Shown: positions 12,159-23,315 of the stretch, piece by piece
Position numbering within the stretch: the first letter of the stretch is position 1
Layout: every line of letters begins with the position of its first letter
Source: Petrosia ficiformis
Lineage: Eukaryota; Porifera; Demospongiae; Haplosclerida; Petrosiidae
DNA length: 64,000 nucleotides
NCBI GenBank assembly: GCA_947044365.1
Contig: OX345636.1
Span: forward strand, 30,192,966 to 30,256,965
Direction of reading: 5' to 3'
Notes under the pieces: model-generated
The model's database searches: none
Seen by the model: only the letters and a program-made list of their open reading frames with translations
What the model was told of the DNA's origin: nothing
Program-made: the position numbers and the translations under genes

Positions 12159-13975
12159 TCATAAACAGCTTATTGTTCCATCTTGTTTACCACCAAACCA
12201 GCCAGAACAAACTGACGAGTCGTTTTGGGTATGTACGATGAAATAGACTCAGTTGAATACTAAGAGGTGTGTGAGTGGCTATTTCTATGTCTACGATATT
12301 TAAGCTTGTTTATTAAATAATATCCCAAGCCATTTCAAAGGTTGTATGACACTATAATTACTACAGTAATTATATTATGCTTAAAACATGAACATACACA
12401 TAATTATACACACATATAAACCCAATTTACTCACTCAATTCAATCATTTCTTCTTTGATCCACAAACAAGTACACTGTGGCTTATCGATATTTTCCAAAT
12501 ACATTGTCATAACAGCTACCATTGTAATATCTTCACAGTTTTGATATTTATTAACAAACTCAATAATTTCACTAGGAGCTGAATTTGTATATATATATAA
12601 ATAGTTTATGTGCAGGAATGCTGATGATGTGATTACAATTGAATATTTTTCACCAGATAATAGTGCAGTTCTTCTGTAATAGCTTCTTTTTCGTAATTTA
12701 TCATAACCATGAGCACGTGCAACATAACCAACAAGCATGTTTGGAAATTTCTATAGAAGAGAACAATAGAACTACAGTAACATAAAATCATAACATGCTA
12801 CATTCAGTAATATTCTAGACCAGAAATTTGCAAAATCTTTGACAGTACAATCTTATGCACATCGAATGAACATGACTAACTGAAAGATAATTGTATCACA
12901 AAAACTTGAGTATTCACTTTTAATTTAATACAAAGAATATGCTATAGTTACTGCTGAACAAATTATGTGAACCAGCCTTTAGCTAGCATAACTAATTTGT
13001 ACACATTGCATTTCTTCTTTATACTCAGTGATCACATTACATTATGTCTGACGGCATTGAAGGAAGCCCATCATGTTTAAAATACAACATATTGAGGCAA
13101 CATAAAGAAACGCAAGGCTTTGTACCATTGTGTGAACCACCCTTAAATACAGCAAAATTATAAATAGAGATGAATCAGGTTAGAAAACCAAACAAAAAAA
13201 GCTTAGTGTGGACTTACTTTGGACTGGAAGCAGATGACAAAGCTGTTCCACTAACTGGAAAAGACGATAAGCCTATATTTAAAAATCATACTTGTTAATT
13301 GAGTTCAATAATTAATTGTTTTTCATAATTATTGTTATCATGTCTACAATGAAGTATCTTATTTTGTGCACTAATGCTTCTAGTTGTCTGATAATGTTTG
13401 GTAACACACAAACACTACTATAATTCTTCACCTATATAACAAGGTTAATTACACTAATTACATAACTCACTTTCCACATACGAAATCCTAATTGAAGTGA
13501 TTTTCGTGAAACAAGACGATCATCATCAAGTGAGAACACACCTTAATAATTATACAAGATGCAGTATAGAGGTTGTTACTACGTATATGGAAAAATCTAT
13601 AATTGTGACTGTGGATGCAAAAATCAGTCATTTGTCGAATAAGAATTTTGTTAAATGCTTATATATAAATGTGCATTATATACTCAGCCATTTTGCATAG
13701 AAAACTAACTAAATTTGGAATTTAGGTTGAGCAATAGTTGCTCTTCCCAGATACGATATTTTGCTGGCTACCTGTACAAAATCGCTGAATAATTAAGTAT
13801 TTAAATATAGGTCTTTGACAAAATTCTTATTTGACAAATGATTGTCCAGTCACAATTTATAATTATAGCATGGCTTGCTAAATTTTTTAGAAGTAAGTGT
13901 AATTCAATGAAAAGAGTGAGATAATAGGTAATAACAGTATTGTTACATGTGTATATACTATAATTATAAAGTATC

Positions 13976-14008
<33 letters not shown>

Positions 14009-17000
14009 TATGTATTCATATCCTCTATTGACCACTATACACTTAGAGTGGTCTATTGAGAGCTGTATACTTGTATATGTTAATTTCATGTAAAACTACT
14101 CTACACTGCAAAAACAAAATAGTTAAAATTAGGGTTGCACTTAGGGATCTGAATAGGTGCCTATATTGAAGATATAGGTAGAGTATCAGTATAGGCAACT
14201 GCATTGCCTATACAGCTTACACAATATTTTTCACACAAACAATAGAATAGTTAACACTGTACCATATGCATGTGTGAACAGTTGTTAACTACATAAATAC
14301 AAATATATATGTCACACAGACAATATCAGAATCAGATCTGCATATAGGCAATTTGGATTATGAAATATAGGCGTATAGGCATATAGGCAAATCGCTGTAT
14401 AGGTGCAACACTAGTTAAAATAACTAATAATTTATTTTATGGTTTGTTCAGGATATTACATACCACAGATACTTTGTACTATAGTGATAATTATAATTGT
14501 AATGCTGTCTACCCATATTTCATGTCAAAGATTTAGTATAATTTATTGTATCTGGCCACGAAAGGTCACAAACACATCTTTCAAACTTGCAACTGTACTA
14601 ACCATTAAAATGGTTATTTTAACCCTTAGAAGACTGATGTCACATATATGTGACATTTCACCCCTCTATTGTTCGGAGTGTGTTCCTAGCAATATGAAGC
14701 TCTCCAAATGCTTGTAATTTGTGTCAGGCACAAGCCCACAAATATGGCTAAAAGGTTGATGGTTTTTCAGCCTTTTTGGCCTAAATAATGACTACGGGGA
14801 GGATTTTAAAAGGGGTTCAAAGGGGGCACAGCCCCCTCGCCGCCCACGCAAATTGTGGTTTCAGTGGCCCCGCCCACGCGCTCTGGTGGGTTTCCGAGGC
14901 ATTTCCCTTGGTGTAAAACCTGAAATCGTGGGTGTAGCTGGTACCAACATGCAGTGGGGTCATTTTGTTTGCCACAGTTCCAGTCAAAAGAGGGAGAGCA
15001 CTGCATTTGATTTAATCCTACGAAGCACCTGGGGACTTTCGAGTCCCGGTAAGCAAGTTGGTGGAAGTAGTACTCCATGTCAGAAAAGGAGCCAAGTTTG
15101 GGGTAGAGAAAGTGAACGGTGGCCAAAATATATGCAATAGAGTCGCCAGTGTTGAAAATGGGAAGAATTTTGAAAAACAAGCTCAGTCCTCTAAGGGTTA
15201 ATGATTTATTTTTTGCAGTGTATTGAGAGCAACTGTATACTTATTAATAACAGGGATTGTTGATTTTTAAGTAATACTTAATGTGTGGGTGGGCATTTCC
15301 TATTCAAACCACAAATATTTCTTCAGAAAAACATCATTAATATAATTATATAGTGTTAGCACAATTTATAATACACCAAGAAATATTATAACTGACATGA
15401 TGAACTAAATGGGAACTATAATTATATAAAAAAGATTGAAGGTGATTTTTAACCTTACATATTACACCTTCATCTATTGCAATATATTGTTATTGCAATA
15501 CAGTGATTATAACTAAGACGATAAATTAAGTTTGAAAGTAGCAAAATTTAAATATCAATAAAATTTAATGGTTGTGCTGTTTTACTTCGGCTTTGGGTGG
15601 GTCTGCTGACCTGAGAACCCATTTGTACTGGCCACTGATGCAGACTGCTGAGTTTATCAAAGCCAAATGAAAAGTACAGGTAACACAGTGATGTGGTGGT
15701 GGGCACAACAGCAAACACACCTTTACCGCCCAAAAAGCTGAAAATTTATTTTAGAACATATCATAATTGCTTGGCAACATTATCAACTAACTTCATGCTT
15801 TTATTAGTTATATCTGTTAGGATGTCATTTCCAGGTTACTGCAGAATTCTTGCAGATAACGTTAACACACATGTTGCACTCCTGACTTTTTACCTCTACA
15901 CAAAGGTTAGGCTCTAGCCAAGTCATGTTTCACTAAAAGTCAGTGATTTGTATATTTATCAAATTTATGATGAATATTTTTTTTCATATACAGGCACTCT
16001 CTGATAAAAGCAGAGCAGCCATGGGGCCTTGCCCCCCCCCCCCCCCCCTTAATAGTTAATTGTAATAATGTCATACCATTACTATCAGTAATACTAGCTA
16101 TTTTAATCACTGCATGACATGGCATACATGAGCAGTGTTACCCATGGGCAATTGGGAAATGTTTGGTAATTATTACAATTATGATTATGTATAGTCAAGA
16201 CACTATATATATGTACATACAATATATAATATTATACGTTGTTTTAATTGCAACTAAAAAAATTTTAGTAAGGCATTTTATCTCTTAGTTAATGAAATTA
16301 TAGCTAAATTACAAGTATTTATAAGTAACTAAAATGAAAGGCTCTACATGAAATCCAGTAGTTCTCAGAACAAGAGATACAATAGCTATATACCAGATGC
16401 TTTGCCTCATTTAGAGTCCACCATAGCTTCTACCTACACATAGGGCAAGGGTTAATCTTCATAAGATATGCATCTACATGCAAATGTACATATAAATTAT
16501 CTTATGAGGTTTGATTTAGCACAACACCAGCTACCCAAACACTTCTAGCTACAACAGACTATGTATATATATATGTATATATATATATTATATATATATA
16601 TAATTATATATTATATAATTATATTAAATTCCAGTACTACAGATATAAGAAACTTACATTTAGTTTTAATTTCAGGATAAGGCAAAAATCTGTTGATGAG
16701 TTTGTTCTCCTTCTGCTCTAGGAAAGTTACTGGCAATTTACAAGGACAGTTCAATAGTTCTCGAGGAACGGGCTCACCAATATTGTTCCATATTACTAGA
16801 ATTTGATCAATAATCTCTGGCATCTTACAATAATGATCAAATACAGTGGACAAGGTTGCTGTTCTCTTATATGTGAGCAGCACAATGGTGAATTTATCAT
16901 CTGACCTATATTGTCTAGCACTTACGAAATATGGTTCAACTCTTTTAGATGTCTGCAATAGTGTGTCTACTTTTCTTTTGATCTCCTCAGTAGAAAAATA

Positions 17001-17165
17001 AGATCCAACCACGATACTATCATTGTCATTTCTTGACTGTAAATTAAAAGCACTATAATCGACTTCGTTTTTTTTGTACCATTTGTTGTTTGCCTTATAC
17101 AGTGGATATAGTATTACCAAACAAAGAGTGACGGACAACACAACTATCCCTACTCGGCAAGACAT
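12159..17165 (-). CDS. EXTL2-like GT64 glycosyltransferase (exostosin family)
   Basis: Type II Golgi membrane enzyme of the exostosin GT64 family; EXTL2 transfers GalNAc/GlcNAc in heparan-sulfate linkage metabolism. Exon 1 (16658-17165) starts MSCRVGIVVLSVTLCLVILY, a signal-anchor, followed by a stem and FTIVLLTYKRTATL, then QILVIWNNIGEPVP and the NRFLPYPEI turn. Exon 2 (13471-13541) carries the metal-binding DXD as VFSLDDDRLVS. Exon 3 (12435-12750) reads FPNMLVGYVARAH, VITSSAFLHINYLYIY and NCEDITMVAV, the conserved acceptor-side block. Junctions 1/2 and 2/3 keep phase exactly. Exon 4 (12159-12211, CSGWFGGKQ... to TGA) is in phase and plausible but short and weakly conserved; otherwise exon 3 reads through to TAA at 12427. 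An upstream in-frame ATG at 17222 would add 19 residues before the anchor; I prefer 17165. Confidence 0.88.
13971..14008. repeat. (TA)n microsatellite in EXTL2-like intron 1
   Basis: Nearly uninterrupted TA dinucleotides with a single G. No other content. Confidence 0.8.
14130..14413. mobile_element. hAT-type MITE with 8-bp target duplication
   Basis: Ends read TAGGGTTGCACTTAGG and GTATAGGTGCAACACTA. It is flanked by perfect 8-bp direct repeats GTTAAAAT at 14122-14129 and 14414-14421. Eight-base duplications and a TAGGGTTGCA-like tip are typical of hAT elements. 284 bp, no ORF. The duplication dates it as younger than the CACTG element it interrupts. Confidence 0.85.
14623..15197. mobile_element. 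piggyBac-type MITE with TTAA target sites
   Basis: The tips CCCTTAGAAGACTGA and TCAGTCCTCTAAGGG are inverted and bounded by TTAA at 14619-14622 and 15198-15201. CCC..GGG tips with TTAA are the piggyBac hallmark. The 575-bp interior is far more GC-rich than its surroundings; ORFs of 95-124 codons on both strands cover the same bases and resemble nothing, so I read it as non-autonomous. Confidence 0.85.
15221..16657. other. Remainder of EXTL2-like intron 1, no gene seen
   Basis: AT-rich. Contains a C-homopolymer at about 16029-16048 next to GGGCCTTG, like the C/G runs at 37900-37980 and 57890-57940, and TA-rich repeats just inside the exon 1 donor (16561-16610). No supported exon. Confidence 0.6.
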
Positions 17166-17230
17166 AATAAAAAATAATTGATAACAGGAGAAAGGAGCGT
17201 ACATAAAAAATAACACTGCCAATTATTGAA

Positions 17231-17238
17231 TGACGTCA
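17231..17238. promoter_or_regulatory. Consensus cAMP response element (TGACGTCA)
   Basis: A perfect palindromic CRE, 66 bases upstream of the chosen EXTL2-like start codon and in the likely promoter. CREB/ATF binding is known for this octamer in animals; its use here is inference. The adenylyl cyclase gene lies about 7 kb away. Confidence 0.45.
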
Positions 17239-18129
17239 CGTTGTACTACGTTAGTAAAAATGGCTACCGATTGCCAAGCCGTTCTTGTTGTGGAAAAAAG
17301 ACAGTAGTGAAAGAACAGAGCAAGTCAGTTGCATGTATACTTACTGAAAAGTTTGTCAGTTTACATTTCAGTATCTCTGCATGGGCTAAAACATACAATA
17401 TATAGTTCAGAAATGATACATCCAGCATTACTGTTTGCTATAATTATTTATTTTTAAATTGTGTTATTTTTGAGTTACAACAGTCGCACATATAATTATA
17501 CATTTAACATTAATTATACTTGGTCATGCAAGATAATTACTTTCAAAATGATTTTTTATAGTACACAAACCACTTTCCTGTTTACTGATATGCTACTTTA
17601 GATTAGCATTTTGAAATCTCTAGTTACAAATTTGTACACATTTATTATAATTATAGTTTATGGCAAATATGTGCTTGCAGATGAGACCGGATAGTGCAAT
17701 TAACATAATAATGATAAAATAATATAAGTATAAAATTATAATGTAATGTTAAGAATGAATAAGGAGATGAGTGGTTTACCACTGAAGTTATGCAACACTG
17801 AGCAGGAACACTAATATGATGGTGACTGTTCAGCGTTGCATGACTATGAGTACTCTATCCCCCAAAATGGCCCTATATCACACCTCAGTATATGTTGTGT
17901 TTGTCACATGGCATCACTGCATGAAAAACAGCTTGATAGTTGATGTGATCTACCCTGTAAACAGGGCCAAAAAAATGTAAGAGAATGTGAAAATACATGC
18001 CTACTTATATAAGTCATGTATTTTTGTGACATGCAAATATTTCTATTTTCTAACACTTTAGTACAGTCTGCAATTGTACTAAATTGTTACCTAGAGGTTG
18101 GTATCAGTGATATCGATAATTGTTACCTA
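17239..18129. other. Intergenic, no gene seen
   Basis: Starts with a possible divergent first exon (ATGGCTACCGATTGCCAAGC, 15 codons then stop), which I cannot support. The remainder is AT-rich with no recognisable coding content. Confidence 0.5.
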
Positions 18130-18208
18130 GAGGTTGGTATCAGTGATATCGATATTTTGGTATCAGCATTACTGATACCAAAATATCGATATCACTGATA
18201 CCAACCTC
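18130..18208. repeat. Perfect 37-bp inverted repeat with 5-base loop
   Basis: 18130-18166 is the exact reverse complement of 18172-18208 around the loop CATTA. The arm begins GAGGTTGGTATCAGTGATAT. Just before it (18091-18120) the first part of the arm is present as an extra direct copy. It can form a long hairpin or cruciform. It resembles a solo foldback tip; origin unknown. Confidence 0.9.
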
Positions 18209-18318
18209 TTCCTCTCAGGTATCGATATCCTTTAAAAAATAATTTTGATCCGGTACTAGTCTGCCACACCTCCATTTTAATCTGACACACCTGTTTAACA
18301 GATAAATTTCATAGTGCT

Positions 18319-19150
18319 TCACTTCAGAGGCGACAGTAGTTGAAGATAGCCACTGGACTGTGGTTTAACTTGTAAAAGTTTTAGATATCTCATGATTATT
18401 TTGATAACGAATAATGCAGTGTTGCTAACATGATCAGGTAATTATTAAACAGAAAAGGAAATATCACTCATTGGATAAATGTAGTGTCACTTGTTTTTGA
18501 TTTGTGATAATATTTTATATTTCATATTCAATTCATGGTATCCACACAATAATAATAATAATAATTATAGTTCAATACAAAAAAAAAAGAACTGATATTT
18601 ATAATATCAGAAGTACAAGAGTTTATGAAGTATATTTAATGTAAACAATGTTATCTTGTCCCAAAGATACACACACACACACACACAGTACAACATACTA
18701 TTTACATTAAGGTAGAATTTTAAAACAATGTAAAGACTATGACACACAGCTGTAAAAAGTGATTTGCATAGGAACATAGGAAGACAATATTATCATGTTT
18801 TTAATGGAAAACAATTTGTAATTTCCATTATAAACATAATTATTATGTTCCTAATGGGAAAGTACAGATGTACTATCCATTAGGAACCTAATACTTTCTG
18901 TAATAAACATGTTTATTATGTTTCTAATGCAGAGTACAAGTGTACTATCCAACTAGGAACATAGTAATTGTTCTTATTTTCTGTTATATAATATATATAT
19001 ATACATATATATTTATGTTCCTAATGGAAAGGTCACATGAAACTACATTATTTTACATATAATAACTTCTTCAAAGTCACAGATATAATAACTTCTGATA
19101 TCATTATAAAAAGACGTGCTTCACATCTTTATTCACATAGTATGGAACGA
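18319..19150 (+). repeat. Segment A, duplicated in inverted orientation at 28943-29742
   Basis: From CACTTCAGAGG through TAGTTGAAGATAGCCACT, (AC)n at 18668-18688 and the hairpin-rich part to ACTATGTG, this segment matches the other copy on the opposite strand with small indels. It lies immediately upstream of the fibrinogen-related gene. Confidence 0.85.
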
Positions 19151-19273
19151 AAACTTACACGAACACTGTAAAAAATTAGTGGTTGTTTCAACCAATTGGT
19201 TTGGTTATATCAGTTCATCTGTGATTTATATCTATTACAATGCTGTACTTTCCATTAGGAATATAATAATTAT

Positions 19274-19314
<41 letters not shown>

Positions 19315-19523
19315 ACGAAAAATAAGAACAATTACTATGTTCCTAGTTGGATAGTACACTTGTACTTGCATTAGAAACATAATGAACATGTTTATTACAG
19401 AGAGTATTATGTTCTTAATGGATAGTACATCTGTACTTTCCCATTAGGAACATAATAATTATGTACCTAATGGATAGTACAAATTATTTTCCATTAAAAA
19501 CATGATAATATTGTCTTCCTATG
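18775..19523. repeat. Large palindromic foldback with tandem sub-hairpins
   Basis: Left arm 18775-18988 and right arm 19310-19523 are inverted copies (CATAGGAAGACAATATTATC at the outer ends). Each arm is made of repeated small hairpins built from TTATGTTCCTAATGG / CCATTAGGAACATAA with GTAC-rich turns. The 320-base loop includes (TA)n at 19276-19308. A related partial copy is at 22590-22920. Confidence 0.8.
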
Positions 19524-19599
19524 ATGCTTCATTACTATTTAAAAGCAAATGAAACTCATGTCACCATTCAATAACAACCAATCAGTTTTTACAGTGAAG

Positions 19600-20622
19600 A
19601 TGTCGGGAAAATTGTCAATCCTCTTTGCCTTCTGCTACCTGTACAGTATAGTCAAAGCAGGTAACACCAAAGTGCCTAGTACTGCAACAGAAAATGACAA
19701 TACATGCACGCTTCCAGATCGATACACATCTCTTGTCTAGTCACTACAAGGATGTGCTAACGCACTGAAGCAATCACAGTGTATACAACCTTGTCCTTTA
19801 CCTTCATCGTGCAAAGAGATAAAGGAAAATTGGCCTGATAGTCCTTCTGGTTACTATCATATTGGTGGTATGAAGCCATCATATATCTATTGTAACATGG
19901 AGGAGTTGTGTGGATCTAATGAAGGTTGGACAAGAGTAGCTTATCTAGACATGTCCGACCATTCAGAAGAGTGTCCTGCTGGATTTAGACTGTTAGAGTC
20001 AAATGGAGTAAGGGCATGTGGTAGACCAGATTCATCTGTTGGAAGCTGTCAATCAGTCCAGTTTCCTTCTAATGGTATCAGTTATTCTCAGGTGTGTGGT
20101 AGAGTAGTGGGGTATCAATATGGATCACCTGATGCAGTATATCCAGGAAGGTACAAAAATGAAAAATATGGCTCGGTTATAGATGCCAGTCACACAAGTA
20201 TTGATTCCTATTATGTTGATGGTGTTAGTTTGACTCATGGCTCTCCTCGTAAACATGTATGGACATTTATAGCTGGGGTCTATGAAAACAGACTGCCTGT
20301 AGATGGTCGCTACCAATGTCCATGTTCAGAGGGAAGTAAACAACTTCCAAGTGTCCAATCGTTCATTAGTAATGACTACTTCTGTGAGTCGGGATTGGAT
20401 AAACAGTGGAAAGCTAATACTCTATATTTTTCTGATCCTCTTTGGGATGGTAAACAGTGTGGCTCTCTTGAACAAGAATGTTGTCAAGCTTCTGGTCTTC
20501 CATGGTTTCACAAGGTTCTTGATTCTACCACTACTGACTACATTGAGTTGAGGGTATGTGGTGATGAGAGTGCAAATAATGAAGATGTACCAGTTGAAAA
20601 GGTTGAAATTTATGTCATGTAG
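19600..20622 (+). pseudogene. Secreted fibrinogen-related domain protein with one in-frame stop
   Basis: A single open stretch encoding a signal peptide (MSGKLSILFAFCYLYSIVKA), then a cysteine-rich domain. It carries SPSGYYHIGG and YIYCNMEELCG, then GWTRVAYLDMSD, which is the start of a fibrinogen-related fold. A distinct block follows (VCGRVVGYQYGSPDA, YYVDGVSLTHGSPRKHVWTF, NDYFCESG, DPLWDG, CCQASGLPWFHKVL, YIELRVCGD) that I know as an expanded, uncharacterised family in sponges and cnidarians. One TAG at 19738-19740 interrupts residue 47, where CAG would give Gln; the remaining 294 codons to TAG at 20620 are intact, including the cysteines. An in-frame ATG at 19549 adds 17 residues. Single point nonsense, young pseudogene, sequencing error or readthrough cannot be told apart here. 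Confidence 0.8.
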
Positions 20623-20772
20623 ACATAAAATGTATTCAAACACATCTACATGTACACACACATATACATATAGATAAATAAATCAACCAATAAGTGTAAC
20701 TGTTGAATTTTTTGTATATAAATTTTCCTTTTTTTTTTCTATGTCTTCTTGGTGATTATTTTGTACTTCAAT

Positions 20773-21085
20773 TTTAAACAAAAAAAGTTTATTTAAAAAC
20801 ATAACATCATTTTTTGGGGGTGGAGTCAGTCTATTTATAGTGGTAAAGAATTACTTATAAGAACTACATGTATGTTGTCAAGACATCATGTTATGTGTAT
20901 TTGCTATAGTTGTAGAATATATATGCAGTCTATTACTGAAATACAATCTCTAGCATGAGAGCAGCACACCTGAGTGTGATGAATTATATTATATAACTGA
21001 TACATAACCTGGGTGCAATTTATTACACGTGATTATCATAGTTACAGTATCTCCCACTGTGCCAAGAGACGGGACGATTACCAGT
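20773..21085 (+). repeat. Segment B, duplicated in inverted orientation at 30134-30440
   Basis: Downstream flank of the fibrinogen-related gene (TTTAAACAAAAAAAGTT ... CTGTGCCAAGAGACGGGACG). The other copy is on the opposite strand with about one difference per 10-15 bases. No ORF. Confidence 0.85.
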
Positions 21086-21704
21086 ATATAACTTTCAATG
21101 CCTGAAGTACATGTATACGTATAATAAAATAAGGTAGCTAACAGGCTATAAGTTGTACTTATAATAATGTGCTTGTATTCGAGGTACATGTAGTTCAATT
21201 ACATGTAATATACACTTTTGTTTATAAGCTTTTAAACTTTAATGTAAACACTAACAGATAGATTTGTGAAGAGTTTGTTGATTTCCTGTAGATTAATATT
21301 TCAATCAAACTTGCATTTTTACATTTACCTTCCAAATAAATATTATCGAATGACAGTAATCTTTTGATGTTTATAATTTTTCATAATATTTCAATACAAT
21401 ACAGACCTTCATTTTGAAAATGTTTCATGGGAGGCAAACTTGAATTTGAAGGACTTCAGAGATTGAAACCCTGCAGTAATTCTGTTACACGATATTGTAT
21501 ACGTAGATCTCTCTTATGCTAAACACACCACACATTGACTCCACCACATGTGCTTACGTTTTTGTTTGGCAAAACAATTACTGAAGAATATAGTATGTAA
21601 AAATTAAGGAAAATAAATGAAAAGACGAAACCAATTCTACATAATAAAAAAATAAAGAAAGGAAAAAGTATTTCAATAGTCAAACGTATTGGTTAGCTTA
21701 TATG

Positions 21705-21852
21705 TACATGTCTACATGACATATATTTCAAACCTCCCAACTGGACATCTTCAGAGGTACCTTTATCTGTACACACCCTCAACTCAATGTAGTCAGTAGT
21801 GGTAAAGGTAAGAACCTTGTGAAACCATGGAAGACCAGGAACTTGGCAACAC
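21705..21852 (-). pseudogene. Fibrinogen-related protein fragment, C-terminal end
   Basis: On the minus strand the bases read GLPWFHKVLTFTTTDYIELR VC.. and then DVQLGG..YM, matching the last 45 residues of the gene at 19600-20622. It abuts, head to head, the plus-strand fragment that begins at 21852, so two broken copies were joined by an inversion or recombination. Confidence 0.8.
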
Positions 21853-22187
21853 ATAGGTCACCTGATGCGGTTGACAATACAATTGGAGTGAACCACAATA
21901 ACATTAATTCCTATTATGTTGATGGTATCAGTTTGACTCATGGCTCTCCTCGTCAACACATTTGGACTTTTATGGCTGGTCTTCAGGAGAACACTCCTTA
22001 TATAGATGGTTACTACCTTTGTTCGTGTCCAACGGGCAGTACACAGCTTCCTAAAGTTCAGTCTTTCTTAGGTAATGACTACTTCTGTGAATCAGGATGT
22101 CCTTGACAGTGGAAAGCTAATACTCCATATTTCTTCGATCCTCTTTGGGATGGTATACAGTGTGGATCTCTTGAACAAGAATGTTGA
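21852..22187 (+). pseudogene. Fibrinogen-related protein fragment, central block
   Basis: Plus-strand reading gives RSPDAVDNTIGVN, YYVDGISLTHGSPRQHIWTF, NDYFCESGCP then a TGA at 22104, followed in frame by QWKANTPYFFDPLWDG and SLEQEC before another stop. It matches residues of the 19600 gene from SPDA to EQEC. The N-terminal half and the C-terminus are missing. Close similarity to the neighbour indicates a local duplicate. Confidence 0.82.
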
Positions 22188-22317
22188 TATAGTAGCAACC
22201 ATTACATCGATTGTTTTAGTGGTTTGAAGTGTTTCTTGGCTAGCGACAGCCATGCAAGAGGATCACCTGTGTTTTGTGTATCTATATTTACTCTCGTTAT
22301 TGGCCTCGTTTCATCTT

Positions 22318-22545
22318 AAAGTCGTGAAACGGTAACTGTGAGTTATAAAACTTGTCATAACTTTAGAACAGAAAGGTTTTGGAAGAATTCCTACGTTAAT
22401 TTTTTTCCTTGTATAATTTGAAGTGTGCCAGTACCCCTTTTGAAATGTCAATGTTTTTATTTTTCAAGAAAAATTGCTAACACACAGACACACAGACAAA
22501 ACGATTACCGTACCCTTCCGCCTACGTTACGCAGCGAGGGTAATA
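22318..22545 (+). repeat. CA-microsatellite repeat family, copy 2 (complete)
   Basis: Runs from GTCGTGAAACGGTAACTG, through GTCATAACTTTAGAACAG and TATAATTTGAAGTGTG, to a CACACAGACACACAGA run and GATTACCGTACCCTTCCGCC...CGAGGGTAAT. Gives the block order of this family. Confidence 0.65.
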
Positions 22546-22589
22546 AGCATAATAATTATAATCTCAGTCATTGATTGGTTACAGAAGTT

Positions 22590-22850
22590 TCATTTGCTTT
22601 TAAAAAACGATTATATTAATAATGAAGCATCTATAGGAACATAAGAAGCCAATATTATCATGTTTGTAATGGAAAACAATTTGTACTTTCCATTATAAAC
22701 AATTATTATGTTCCTAATGGGAAAGTACAGATTTACTATCCATTAGGAACATAATACTTTCTGTAATAAACATGTTTATTATGTTTCTAATGCAAAGTAC
22801 AGGTGTACTATACAATTAGCAACATAGTATATAATTGATTCTATTTTCTT

Positions 22851-22914
<64 letters not shown>

Positions 22915-22920
22915 CATATA
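22590..22920 (-). repeat. Partial copy of the foldback region of 19000-19570
   Basis: The opposite strand reads AAAAGCAAATGAAAC, ATGCTTCATTA and CATGATAATATTG followed by TTCCTAATGG hairpins, as upstream of the fibrinogen-related gene. A (TA)n run fills 22851-22912. It sits downstream of the broken gene copy, as expected if a unit had been duplicated in inverse orientation. Confidence 0.7.
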
Positions 22921-23315
22921 ATACATAATTATTATGTTCCTCATTGTAATAGATAAATAACGCCGATGGAAAACATGCAACTGACATAATCGAACCAATT
23001 GGTTGAAAGAACCACTAATTTTCCCCAGTGTAGCATTCCCATAATCATATAGTTGCATGCATATATAACTAGGGTGTATGTATAGAAAAGTATCACTGAC
23101 TAATATAGTATTTTAGTAACACATGCATCCATTCATGATTGTATGTGAGGTTTATATAGGTCAGGGATTCCAACTTACGAAGATTTTGAAATCCATGATG
23201 GATTAACCCCAGACCTCTCGTTTGTATATGTGCTATTGTTGCCTTGTAGTCATTTCATTATATATGTATCTCTATTAATGGAAACATGGTAATTATAATG
23301 TTTTCTCTATTATAG

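Larger units (their letters stand above)
14104..15220. mobile_element. Outer DNA transposon with CACTGCAAAAA ends, carrying two nested insertions
   Basis: The left tip CACTGCAAAAACAAAATAG is inverted at the right tip as TTATTTTTTGCAGTG. Removing the two insertions at 14130-14413 and 14623-15197 leaves about 260 bp of AT-rich non-coding sequence. Related CACTG(C/T)AAAAA ends occur at about 49083, 53620 and 55193. Flanks both read tattgagagc..ctgtatactt (14052 and 15221), so the neighbourhood is itself duplicated. Confidence 0.65.

Noticed and set aside
13206..13275. Acceptor/donor-bordered 55-base stretch between EXTL2-like exons 2 and 3
   Set aside because: Not open in the needed frame with family-like content; exons 2 and 3 join directly in phase and match the family without it.
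14806..15180. ORFs of 95-124 codons on both strands
   Set aside because: They lie inside the piggyBac-type MITE, overlap each other and resemble no protein; explained by its higher GC content.
17259..17310. Possible divergent first exon starting ATGGCTACCGATTGC
   Set aside because: Stops after 15 codons with no clear donor; no downstream exon found.
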